Shown here: positions 50,935-61,224 of the stretch, piece after piece | Position numbering within the stretch: the first letter of the stretch is position 1 | How the letters are laid out: every line of letters begins with the position of its first letter | Assembly: GCA_003254925.1 (NCBI GenBank) | Contig: QANZ01053186.1 | Location: forward strand, 581,868 to 645,867 | Length of the DNA: 64,000 nucleotides | Origin: Chamaecrista fasciculata | Lineage: Eukaryota; Streptophyta; Magnoliopsida; Fabales; Fabaceae | Direction of reading: 5' to 3' | Program-made: the position numbers and the translations under genes | The notes under the pieces: generated by a model | The model's database searches: none | Told to the model about the DNA's origin: nothing | What the model saw: the letters and a program-made list of their open reading frames with translations, nothing else

Positions 50935-51491
50935 TGATATACATCCTTCAAATTACATACGAAGGACAAGGGAGACCCGACGCCAAAGGCAAATCGGTAG
51001 GGTCCCCTCCCACTCAAGCAATAAATGTCAAGATATTGGCATTTAATGCAAAGATCCTCTGAGACCACGTGACTAGGGATATGGTGAAAAGCACTCTTGG
51101 CTATCATTGACTCCCAAAAAAGAAAGGTTAGGCACCCCACTGCGACTCAACAGTGACAGCTGTCGAGTCAGATCAACAAGACACTACCACCCACTCACCG
51201 CGCATACCCGAAAACACCCCCAACGTTCCTTTTCTACCTCGTACCCACGTGGGGCAAAAGAGACGTGGATAAATACAAGCTGATCACACACATTCAAAGG
51301 TAACCATTCTTACTCCAGAAAAATACTATTCTCCTCACTTGATCAACTATTTGACTTAAGCATCGGAGAAGAATTACAGGGAACCCCCTGTACATTCTCG
51401 TTTGCAGGATCCGACGACCTTAAGTCCCCTGAGACTGCACTTCTTGTGAACTCAAAGTTAAATTTATGTGAATCCAGCTTTGTAGTTTTCA
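50760..51491 (+). mobile_element. Solo LTR, probably Ty3/gypsy (Tat-like)
   Basis: A 732-bp segment starts TGATATACACC and ends GTTTTCA, flanked by AAATA on both sides (50755-50759 and 51492-51496). TG...CA ends with a 5-bp duplication fit an LTR. It is much richer in G+C than its surroundings. A TATA-like GTGGATAAATACAAG near 51268 and a downstream TTGACTTAAGCATCGGAG stretch resemble Tat/Ogre-lineage LTRs. No gag-pol or primer-binding site follows, so it is a solo LTR. The duplication is AT-only and therefore weak on its own. Confidence 0.65.
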
Positions 51492-52013
51492 AAATATATT
51501 ATTAAATTACTTTAATATGTAAGCATATTTAATATTTTTTGCATTACTATTCACCATATTCACCAGGCTTGAGAGACCTCAATGCAGCTTCAAGCATAAT
51601 TTTTTCTTTGGCCGAAGCTTCAAGCATAATTCATTGGTGGTTATAACTTGTAAATGAAAATATTTGATAAAAGGAACATATTGATAAACAAATAATCTAT
51701 TTTCAATTTTCTTAAATCTGAGTACGAACATAAAGATTTAGATCAATTTTGATACCCGTCTAATTTTTTTTTAGTACGAGATACCCATCCAATTTTGATA
51801 CCCATCTAATTAAGTCTGAACACAAACTAAAAATATATTTTTTATTTTTTTGCATTAGAAAAAATAGAACAGTTGTCGACCTCATTTTCTCTTTCATTCT
51901 CATCATTCTTTTGTCTTTTCTTCTTGTTGTTTTCAACAATAAAAATTAAGGGGCCAACGATGAAAACCTTCATCCTTGAAAACTCCATGTACGTCACCCC
52001 AACAAATATAGTA

Positions 52014-52255
52014 GAGTAAAATAATAATTTAATTTTTAAAGATTATTAAATTAATAATTTTATTTTTTAAATATTAAAATATACAATTTAAATTTTAAAA
52101 AATTCAAATAATATTCTATTAATTATTTTCATAAATTAAATAATATATCATTTTAATCTTTCAAGATTAAATTATATATTTTGATATTTCAAAAATTAAG
52201 TTATTAACTCAATAATATTTTAAGAATTAAATTATTAATTTATTCAACATAATAT
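52014..52255. mobile_element. Degenerate foldback MITE, Mutator-like family (copy 5)
   Basis: The left arm GAGTAAAATAATAATTTAA and the right end AAATTATTAATTTATTC match the family at 8993-9257. It is heavily AT-shifted. No target duplication was seen. Confidence 0.45.
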
Positions 52256-52281
52256 CTTATTCAAATTCTACGTGCCATTAA

Positions 52282-54077
52282 GGGTGTGTTTAACCTATAA
52301 TCATAAAGTTATTACAAACTCATTATCTCTTTTTTCAATACATAATTTGAGTTACAGTGCAACACAGTTGCTTGTTTACCAATTACAAACTCATTACAAA
52401 AATATTATTTCATTACAACATCATTTCATTACATTTTTCATACCTAATTATTAATATACCCCTACTCAAATACCTATAATTATATATGCTCTAATACAAA
52501 TCTAAAAAATCTATTTGACAAAATGGTAATTTTCAATACCCTCATTTATTACACTTACAACTTTCTCTCTCCATTCATCATTTCTTATTATTTTTTTCTC
52601 TTTCTCTTACTCATACCCCCTCTCTCTCACAAATATATATTTTATAATTATAATATATATACCAGGCGTATGTATATATATATATATGTGTGGCGTAAAT
52701 ATATAATATAGCAATATATATATTTTTATTTTACAAATATATTATATTATATTATATATAATTTATATTAATTTACTTAAAAAAAATTATTTTAGTTCTT
52801 AGAATTATACTAACTCAACAAGTCAATACGTGAGTAATCAAAATATACAATTTTTGATATATTGGTAATCCTTCTTCTATTTATTAAATTATAATAGTAA
52901 TATTTTTTAGTTCCAAAATTTAAAATAAAATAATTCAATCCATGTTATTTTATTTTGGTCGATGATATTAAATATATAAATCAAACCCCAAAAATATACA
53001 TTTTGATCATTCCTCCAGTATATATATGGATAATATCTTTTGTGATGTAAAAATATAAAAACAAAATTAAAAAATAGTAAGAGGAAAACAATAATAATTG
53101 AATCCCCAAAACCTTACAATTTGGTCCCTCCTCCAATATAAATATGGATAATATTTTTTGTAGTGTACAATGTTCAAAACAAAATTCAAATCTAGTCATG
53201 AGAAAATATATATAATTCATACAAAAAAATTTTACATGCTAGTCTCTTCTCCGAAAAAAAAAAATATATATATATATATGGGTAATTTTTTTTAGTGCAT
53301 CAACTGAAAAAGAAAATTCAGAAAAATATATAATTCATACCCTAAATATATATATTTGGTCTCTTCTCTTGTATATATATGGGTAATATTTTTTGTAGTA
53401 TAAAAATTTAAAAATAAAATTAAAAACAGTAATCTTTCAAATAAATTATTTTTTTTCAAATAATTATCTTATTTTTTAATATACGATATACTGTTGAAAT
53501 TATTTATCAAATTCTGAATAATAATTTATTGTTAGTTGAAGATAAATTATTTGGTCCATGAAATTGCAAAGATTACTCTATTCTGGTCATTGAATTTAAG
53601 GGAGAGACTCAATCGTTGATGAATGCGATTTTTTACGGGTCAAGCGTAAGGACCGATTCGTTGAATTGATATAAAATCGTGGACCAAATAGAAGAGTTTT
53701 AAAATTTCCATGTTATTTACATTTTGGTCATTTCATTTCATTACATAAAGCAACTTCAACCTTCATTACAAATATTCACCTTTAAAACAAATTCCAAGAC
53801 AATTTCATTTCATAACAACCACAACCCAAGAGTTAAAATATCATTTCATTATCTTCATTTCATTCCATTATCAATTACCAATACTACCCCTATACAATTT
53901 TCAAAAACCCATATAATTATTTCAACCAACCACAATCATTACATACCCTTTTACATAATTTCACATTCTATTTTTTCTATTACATCTCAAACAATCCAAA
54001 CACCATTTATCATTACATTTCCATTATATAATTTTCCCATTACCATTTCATTACATACTTATTTCCCAAACACACCC
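52282..54077. mobile_element. Possible PIF/Harbinger-like element (1.8 kb)
   Basis: The ends GGGTGTGTTT and AAACACACCC are inverted repeats and are flanked by TAA (52279-52281 and 54078-54080), as at 38593-39009. The inner arms do not pair well, and the interior is very AT-rich without a transposase frame. It may be one large non-autonomous element or two neighbouring ones whose outer ends happen to match. Confidence 0.4.
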
Positions 54078-54363
54078 TAATACTATCTGAGAAGGACCTC
54101 CGTGATTTACTTGAAGTTGTACAACGCTGTCTTCGCATTGGCCCATAATTTCTTTTCGGCATTCTTTAAATTTTGTATTGGCCATACATTTGATATCGAT
54201 GACTCCTCCAGTGTGACATCTTCTTTTGTTTTTTTGTTCAATTCTCCAATGTAAGATCATTTAGACATTAATTATATAATTCATTTTGTACATTATATTT
54301 TGGGCCAGAACTCGAACTCTCAAAGTATTGCCTTGCATCAAGATATCCATTACTTCTCATCAT

Positions 54364-54460
54364 CCAAGTGGGTCACTATACCTTTCTAATACTAAGGGTA
54401 TATACATTTATATTTATATATGACCTTATTAGTATTAGAAAGGTATAGTGCTCCACTTGG
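54364..54460. repeat. 97-bp near-perfect hairpin
   Basis: The arm CCAAGTGGGTCACTATACCT, continuing TTCTAATACTAAGG, pairs with CCTTATTAGTATTAGAAAGG, continuing TATAGTGCTCCACTTGG. The arms are about 35 bases with few mismatches, around an AT-rich loop. It ends 15 bp before the hAT target site. It could be a tiny MITE or a small-RNA-producing hairpin. Confidence 0.7.
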
Positions 54461-54687
54461 ATTTTGTCTCATACCAATGTAACCAGGGACGGAGCCAGGA
54501 TGTTATCAATAGGGGGGCCAAGATTTTTTTCTCTAACAACAATCATATACAATAAGAATATATATTATGCATATTAAATATAAAAATTTATCTAATAATT
54601 AAAAAAAATCCAATTGCATATAACAATATGTCTAATATCAATATCTATAAACATTGAATACAAAAATAATATTAAATCGTACCTCTA

Positions 54688-57156
54688 TTATTTGAGCGGT
54701 ACTCGTCGTTGTCTCAAAAAATAGAAGTCATCTATAATTGTATCAGTTGTAAATGTCTGAGCAATTTCTTTTTCTATGTAGACAATCATAGCATCTCTTA
54801 AATAGTCATCTTCCATCTTGTTCCGAAGCCTTGTTTTAATAATCTTCATAGCTGAGAAAGCACGCTCTGTGGTTGCTGTTGAAATAGGAAGTGTCAAAAT
54901 AAGACGAAGTAGTCTTTCAATAAGTGGATATGTTTCTGATTTTCTAGTTTCCACCAATCCCTGACATAACTCGGCAATAGTAGACAAATTCTGCAACTTT
55001 GGAAGACAAGGTACATCAAGCTTATAATGTTGCAACTCATATTTCAAATGAATTTTTTCTTGATCAGAGAAGTCAGACGGATAAAATTTCTCAACAAGTT
55101 TGAATATGTCATCAGCGTTGAATGATTTGTATCCATCTCTAGGATCTAAAGCTGCACTCAAAATAAGAAGTTCTGTAGCTTGTTCATTAAATCTACTATT
55201 TAGTTCCTTCAATTGATAATCAATCACATTTGTAAACAAATCCACTCGATAATGATGCTCAACTGTAACATTATCCTTTTGACGACGAGAACGAACTATG
55301 TCAGAGAAAGAAGCACTCAAGTCAGGAATTTGAATATCATGGCTTTCACAAAAAGAAGTAACATCAGATAAAAGACTATCCCAACCACTGTCCCTTAGCT
55401 CCTGAATCAAAGATTTAGTGCTAGATACCAAATGCATAGCATTTAAAATATCTTGAGACTTTTGTTGAAGAGTCTGACAAAGTTTGTCTGTGATCCCCAT
55501 AATTTCTTTCATCAAATGGAGAATAAAAACAAAGTCAAATGATAACAATGACTTAAGAGCAAAACGAGCATCACCTCGTTGATGATAGCTAGATCCTTCA
55601 ATAACTAAATTATCAAGAACTGAAATAGTTGCTTTAAACATCCTCACAAGACTGCATAATGATTTAAAATGAGAACTCCATCTTGTGTCTGCTGGTCTTT
55701 GGAGTGTGCTGGTTTGATTTAATCCTCTTCCTGTTTCAATCTCATCACTTGCAATCAAATTAGCAATTTCAGTTGCAAAAGCATTTCGTAATTCATCATT
55801 ACGCTTACATGAGGAACTCACAACATTTATGATGAAATTCAGATTTTGGAAAAAATTATGAACATCACCTACTTCTCTAGATGCAGCAACAAGAGCCAAT
55901 TGTAATTGATGAGCTAAACAATGAACATAATATGCATACGGACACTCTTGCAAAATTAAAGCTTGTAGTCCATTCCACTCTCCACGCATATTACTAGCTC
56001 CATCATATCCTTGACCACGAATATTCTGAGTGCTAAGTTTATGATGAGACAAAGTTGACCATATCTCTTGCTTAAGAGTTGATGCATTTGTCTCTTTGAC
56101 ATGCACCAAATCTAAAAATCGTTCTTTCACAAATCCATTTTTGTCAACAAATCTAACAACCAACGCCATTTGTTCTCTTTTGGATTCATCTCGAGCTTCA
56201 TCAACAATCAAACAGAATTTTGCATCACCAATCTCTGCACAAATCTCCTTTTGCACATTTCTAGCAAAAACATGTAAAATCTCCTTTTGAATGGTTGGAG
56301 ATGTGTATTTTGCATTTTTGGGGGCATTCTCTAAAACAACTTTATTCACATTGTCATCATAAGAAGCCAAAAGCTTTATCATCTCAAGGAAATTTCCTTG
56401 ATTTTTTGATTCTAAGCTCTCATCATCTCCTCTAAGAGCACAAGCTTGGAAAGTCAACCATCTAATAGCATCTATAGAGGCTTTAAGACGCAATCGATTC
56501 TTCACAATTTGTTCTGAAGTATGTTTTTCTATAATTCTTTCAATATGACTCGATTGGTTCTGGAAGTCTTCAAGGCATTTAGTGGCAATATTATGAGCTG
56601 AATTCTGATGCTTTCCCATATGAGATAAAAATGCACAATTTTTTCCATCATGGACTTTCTTCCAATTTTTGAACCCCTTCGATATAAATGTCTCAGACCC
56701 TTGACATCCCGATCGCTTTTTAGCAAACAAATAACATGGAAAACAAAAAGCAGCATCTTCTGTCGGTGAATATTCTAACCAAGGAAAACTTTTGAACCAA
56801 TTAGCTTGAAATCGTCGTTGATGATTTGTTGGACCAGACAATGGAAATACTGGTAGAACTTCTTGATATGGTCCAAATGTTATGTATGCCCTACGAATTT
56901 CATCCTGTTGATTTATAGGATAATCTCGAATTTGTGGACGTTTACTGGGATCTCGTATTAAGGTAGCAGTGTCAACATTTTCTTCTTCAACTCTCATTAC
57001 TTTGGAAGGAGGTTGTTCTGAAGTAGTAGTTACAACAGGTGGTTCGACATCATCATTCGAAATTGTTGAATTGAGATTTGAATTCATTGGTATTGTAACA
57101 TCAATGTTCTTCTCTTTTCTCTTGAAAAATGACTCGATAGTGCCTCTTTTAGACAT
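54688..57156 (-). CDS. hAT transposase, TTF zinc-finger / ZMYM1-like
   Basis: An uninterrupted frame of 822 aa from the ATG at 57156 (MSKRGTIESFFKRK, the usual start of this family); the ten codons upstream lack an ATG start. Domains in order are a TTF-type zinc finger (about 115-185, with WFKSFPWLEY and AFCFPCYLFAKK), a DUF4371-type catalytic core (about 190-430, with CLIVDEARDES, Asp near 319, and GYDGASNMRGEWNG, Asp near 385), HCLAHQLQLAL, the hAT RW motif PADTRWSSH, and the C-terminal dimerisation domain (LPISTATTERAFSAMKIIKT, RLRNKMEDDYLRDAM). The family cuts and pastes hAT elements through a DDE active site. Position inside matching terminal repeats makes it an element-borne transposase, not a domesticated gene. 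Confidence 0.93.
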   Translation of the reverse strand: MSKRGTIESFFKRKEKNIDVTIPMNSNLNSTISNDDVEPPVVTTTSEQPPSKVMRVEEENVDTATLIRDPSKRPQIRDYPINQQDEIRRAYITFGPYQEVLPVFPLSGPTNHQRRFQANWFKSFPWLEYSPTEDAAFCFPCYLFAKKRSGCQGSETFISKGFKNWKKVHDGKNCAFLSHMGKHQNSAHNIATKCLEDFQNQSSHIERIIEKHTSEQIVKNRLRLKASIDAIRWLTFQACALRGDDESLESKNQGNFLEMIKLLASYDDNVNKVVLENAPKNAKYTSPTIQKEILHVFARNVQKEICAEIGDAKFCLIVDEARDESKREQMALVVRFVDKNGFVKERFLDLVHVKETNASTLKQEIWSTLSHHKLSTQNIRGQGYDGASNMRGEWNGLQALILQECPYAYYVHCLAHQLQLALVAASREVGDVHNFFQNLNFIINVVSSSCKRNDELRNAFATEIANLIASDEIETGRGLNQTSTLQRPADTRWSSHFKSLCSLVRMFKATISVLDNLVIEGSSYHQRGDARFALKSLLSFDFVFILHLMKEIMGITDKLCQTLQQKSQDILNAMHLVSSTKSLIQELRDSGWDSLLSDVTSFCESHDIQIPDLSASFSDIVRSRRQKDNVTVEHHYRVDLFTNVIDYQLKELNSRFNEQATELLILSAALDPRDGYKSFNADDIFKLVEKFYPSDFSDQEKIHLKYELQHYKLDVPCLPKLQNLSTIAELCQGLVETRKSETYPLIERLLRLILTLPISTATTERAFSAMKIIKTRLRNKMEDDYLRDAMIVYIEKEIAQTFTTDTIIDDFYFLRQRRVPLK

Positions 57157-57225
57157 TTTTAATCTATACAATGATATAAACCCCAATTGAAATAAATAAT
57201 TAATTTAAGAAAAAGAATAAGGACT

Positions 57226-57480
57226 AAAATAGAAACAGAAACAGAAACCAGGGACCAAAATAGAAACAGAGTAATGAAACAGGGACCAAAACAGAAACAG
57301 TCAAACAGAATAATGAAACAGGGACCAAAACAGAAACAGAATAATGAAACAGGGACTGAAACGTAAATAAAGCAAGGACTAAAATTGAAATAAAACAGAG
57401 TCTAAAATTTAAACATAACAAGGACTAAACAGAACAAATAAAAATGAAACAAGGACTGAAACGTAAATAAAGCAAAGACT
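57226..57480. repeat. Degenerate minisatellite in the hAT leader
   Basis: Repeated units of AACAGGGACCAAAACAGAAA and AATAATGAAACAGGGAC, followed by a second type (GACTGAAACGTAAATAAAGC), make up about 250 bp upstream of the transposase start. The CAGGGAC unit echoes the first seven bases of the terminal inverted repeat. Confidence 0.7.
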
Positions 57481-58870
57481 AAAAGTGAAATAAAACAGAG
57501 TCACACACTCACACCGACACCACACGCCGTCGACGCCGAACGGCCGAAGTATCAGGGAGTGGCCGGAGTGCAAAACGAAAAGAAAAAATAGGAGAAGATT
57601 TGAGTAATGAGTATGAACACCTTGGAAACGCAGTCACACCGACGACCGACCAATCGACCACACGCCGAACGGCCGAAGTATCGAACGAACACGCGAACGG
57701 CAAACTCAAGCGGCGCAAGAAGATTGAAGAAGACTCCAATCTGGCAATCTCCAAATCAAAAATCCTATGCGATTGACTCTGTGCAAAATGCAAATGCTTT
57801 TGAGTTTTGAGGTTGAGAACAAGAAGAGAAAATGTTTGGAGGTGTGTGAACGGTAATATGTCAAAGCAACGATTTTGAACCCACAAATTTACATCACGGC
57901 TCAAGCTCAAGGTTGAATTTGGGGACATGACAGATAACTTTTGGTGGATCAGAAAAATTAGAGATGGATTTAGCATATTTTTGTGAAAGGTTATTTTTTC
58001 TCAGACTGCGTTTTTACTCTTTCTGTGTAAGGTTTGTATATGAGTGTGTAGAAAGAAAAGAGGAGCATGTGTATACATATAATTGTCATCTGTGTCACTG
58101 TGTGTATATATATATATATATCTATCTTTGACTCTTTGTCACGGCTTCTTTAGAAAAAAAAAAGAGGGGGCCACTTTAGTAAAACAAAATAGTGAGAGGG
58201 GGGGCCACATGTGTGTATATATATATATATTAGATATATATATAATAAGTCAGATTTTGGGGGGGGCCGTGGCCCCCACCGGCCCCCCCTATCTCCGTCC
58301 CTGAATGTAACCAACTTCTTACTTATCAACACTGTCAACTTATGCCCTGTTATCACTCCTTTTCAAACCAAAATGGCATAAAATTAATAAACAAATATAT
58401 TATATTTATGTATATTACGTAGAACTTGAAGGCTTTTGTTTAGGTAACAATTTTATTAATAGGAACGAATTGTTGCATGAATGCAATTTGAAGAAAACTC
58501 ACTCCCACTCTCTGCCACTTGTGACTAGCACTATATATAAGTGCACTAGTCACTTCATACACAAATCCTGTGGGCAAACCTACAATCCTACATATAGGCT
58601 CAATTCAGCGGCCAGTCCAGTAATTTTTTTATAATTGCCAACCAAAAATTGCAATTTTTTAAATCATTTCCTAATTCCTTGTACATTATCAAATATAACA
58701 ATTTGCATATGACTATTATTAAAAACAATCAAGGGAATTAATGCAAATGAATTTATCAATATATATTAGTATAGTACCCATCCACTAAAGTACATGTGAA
58801 TTTTTTTAACTTATTTAAGTAATATGTTTTGAATGTTAATAATTTCATATTTTTAAAATTAATAAAAACT

Positions 58871-59304
58871 TGATGATGCTTCGTCTCTGCTAGCCTTGAT
58901 GTCCTCAAGCTCCCTGCACAAGACACTTCAATGGAGGGTTTAGTCCTCAATAGAGCCTCTGAAGCCTAAATAAGTATTTCAGCAGAGTAACGGTGTATCA
59001 AATCATTAGTTAGTTCATACATGGGTGAATCCTCTATTTATAATGCCTTGGAGACGTCACTTTCATAGGTTGCTTATGTAGGCAATCATTGTTTATAAGT
59101 TTTTGTATAGGGTGGGTCCCCTAATGTTCGTGCTTGTCCACTACTTGTGGTCCCAACGGCTCTAACGCTGACGTGTATATAAGCCCCTGGGATTTCCGAC
59201 CGTTAGGCTCCTACCAAGCTTCTAGCTCGTGCGACGGCTTTTGAGCCCTTTATGTTTATTGGACTGTGCTCAATCAATTAGACCTATTTAACCATGCTCT
59301 ATCA
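58871..59304 (-). mobile_element. Small solo LTR (434 bp)
   Basis: On the plus strand the segment starts TGATGATGCTTCG and ends CTCTATCA, flanked by AAACT on both sides (58866-58870 and 59305-59309). On the minus strand a TATA-like TATAAATAGAGG lies at 59033-59044, then a leader and a GTGCAGGGAG stretch, so transcription would run on the minus strand. There is no internal domain. The TG...CA ends with a 5-bp duplication support a solo LTR or a very small LTR element. Confidence 0.6.
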
Positions 59305-59863
59305 AAACTAATAAAAAGAACTTAACCATTACTCTCATTCTTGTTTTTCTTTTACTATATTACGTGTAATTTGTTTTTTTTTTCTATAATATCTAAATTT
59401 ATCCTCGCTAACATATAATTTTGAAAACTAACAATTCAAAAATGCCAAAGCCCTCTATAATAACATAAATATAATCAATTCTATAATATATTCATGTCTA
59501 TAAATATCGAAAAACTGTATCTAAAATTTTTATGTTTCTTATAAAGTCTTCTAATCATAATTTTTAATTATATTATTTATTTCCAATTAATGACTAATTG
59601 TATACAATATTTCCTTTTAATTATACTTTTTCATGATTGATGATGTAAAACAAACTTGTCAAATATTTTATTTCCACTAAAAAAAACTTTACAGAAAAAA
59701 ATATAAATAATCTTTAAAAAGTCTTAGTCCTTTAAAAAATATTTAAATAGCTAATAGACTAGATATTAGAGTATACTACTATCTTTATATTTTAAGTTTT
59801 TAACCTAATAAAGCAATACTGAACCAAGAAATAAACTTTACCATTACAAAGTTCGCCCCTATA

Positions 59864-60036
59864 TCTATACTATTATATATGTTTAATGAGTTTTCTGATA
59901 GTCGATCATTTAAAATTATAGTATAAAATAAATTATTTTAAATATAATATAATACATAAAAATATATATAAATATAAACAACAAACTAAATTATTTCAAA
60001 TTTTGTATATATATTTACGTGCTGGTTAACCCGTAG
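59864..60036 (+). mobile_element. Degenerate mini-Helitron
   Basis: It starts TCTATACTATTATATATG after an A, like the Helitron at 25896. It ends ACCCGTAG before a T, with a weak GGTTAACC palindrome just upstream. The last four bases are GTAG, not CTAG, so the call is tentative. Confidence 0.4.
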
Positions 60037-61224
60037 TATATGATATATATAGGTATCTTATACCACCGTACAAATCAGGAAAATGGACGACGTACATAAC
60101 AAGCATTAGTGGGCACACAAGGTGGGGTTGCAAATTAGAATCCAGTTTAGGCTAAGATTATGACTCATAAATGACGTATATATGTTTTCCACCTTTTACG
60201 GGCGCTTCTAAGTGATTTTGGATTCCAAAATCACTTTAAGTCACGCAGAGATCACTTTCATGTTCAGCTGTTAAATGCTATTAACCTTAAGTCTTTAACT
60301 ATCATGTGGTGCCTTCTCCTCACTGCATGCATTGCGCCATCACCGTTTATAATTCCTAAACGTATATTTGACTCCACACCTAATTTAGCTACCACTTCTT
60401 GCGGATCCTAGTGACATGCTCGTCTCGTGTATGTTCATCAATTACTACTAATTATTAACACCCTGTCTTCCATGCTTTCATTTGTTATTTCGTATACTGC
60501 ATTCCTTAATTCCTTCAATCCTTTCTATATGTAACTACTCATGAATCCTTTTACATGTTAATTTTCTTTTTACAATTATTGTTTTTAGAATACTTGGCAT
60601 TTTTACTTTAAAATTTTTCTGACCTCAATATTTTGAAAAAACTAATCTATAGTTTTCAATTTGAATGGTAACTGGTAAAACCAAAAACAAAAAATTGGCA
60701 TGTACGGTAGAACGTGAGTGTCATTCATTGGGAACATTCAATCATTGATACCTATTACCTATACCAATTAGAAACAGAAATGTCAGTTCGAAAAGGCAGA
60801 AGGAACGTTAAGAGGGTTGATTTTAGTGGATGGAATTTATTTCTCTCACAATATGTTAAACATATATAGGTTTACTTTTAATGTCCAATAATATCTCAAA
60901 TAATTACCTACAGTGAAGAATACAATTGTAAAAGAACAAAAAAGAAAAAACAAAAGAAAGAAGAACAAGCTAAGGAACAAGCTATGGGGGTAATTATTAA
61001 TAATAGCTCAATTATCGCAAGCTAAGATACCATTGGTGACAAGTTGGAAAATACATGTGGATGTGGATGGATGGTGACTGGTGAGGAATTCATATATATA
61101 TAAATGAGTCCTCAAGTTGATCTTTCACACAATTATCTCATACAAAAAGAATTAAAAAAAAAAATCCAGGCATTCGTTTTCCATTGTGCTTAATTGTACT
61201 AATCAAACGTATAATATAGGCAAT
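60037..61224. other. Upstream region of the subtilase gene
   Basis: AT-rich. A TATA box, TATATATATAAATG at 61092-61105, lies about 120 bp before the start codon. No other site was assigned. Confidence 0.55.

Larger units (their letters stand above)
54484..58303 (-). mobile_element. Complete autonomous-looking hAT transposon (3.8 kb)
   Basis: The left end CAGGGACGGAGCCAGGATG and the right end, whose complement starts CAGGGACGGAG, form an 11-bp terminal inverted repeat, followed at both ends by AGGGGGGCC-type subterminal sequence. A perfect 8-bp target duplication, AATGTAAC, flanks it (54476-54483 and 58304-58311). It contains one intact transposase gene on the minus strand with a 204-bp 3' side and a 1.1-kb 5' leader. 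Perfect flanks and an uninterrupted frame indicate recent insertion. Confidence 0.92.

Noticed and set aside
53724..54080. 118-codon Ile/Thr/His-rich frame
   Set aside because: AT-rich, CAT/TTA-repetitive sequence within a possible transposon; composition alone explains it.
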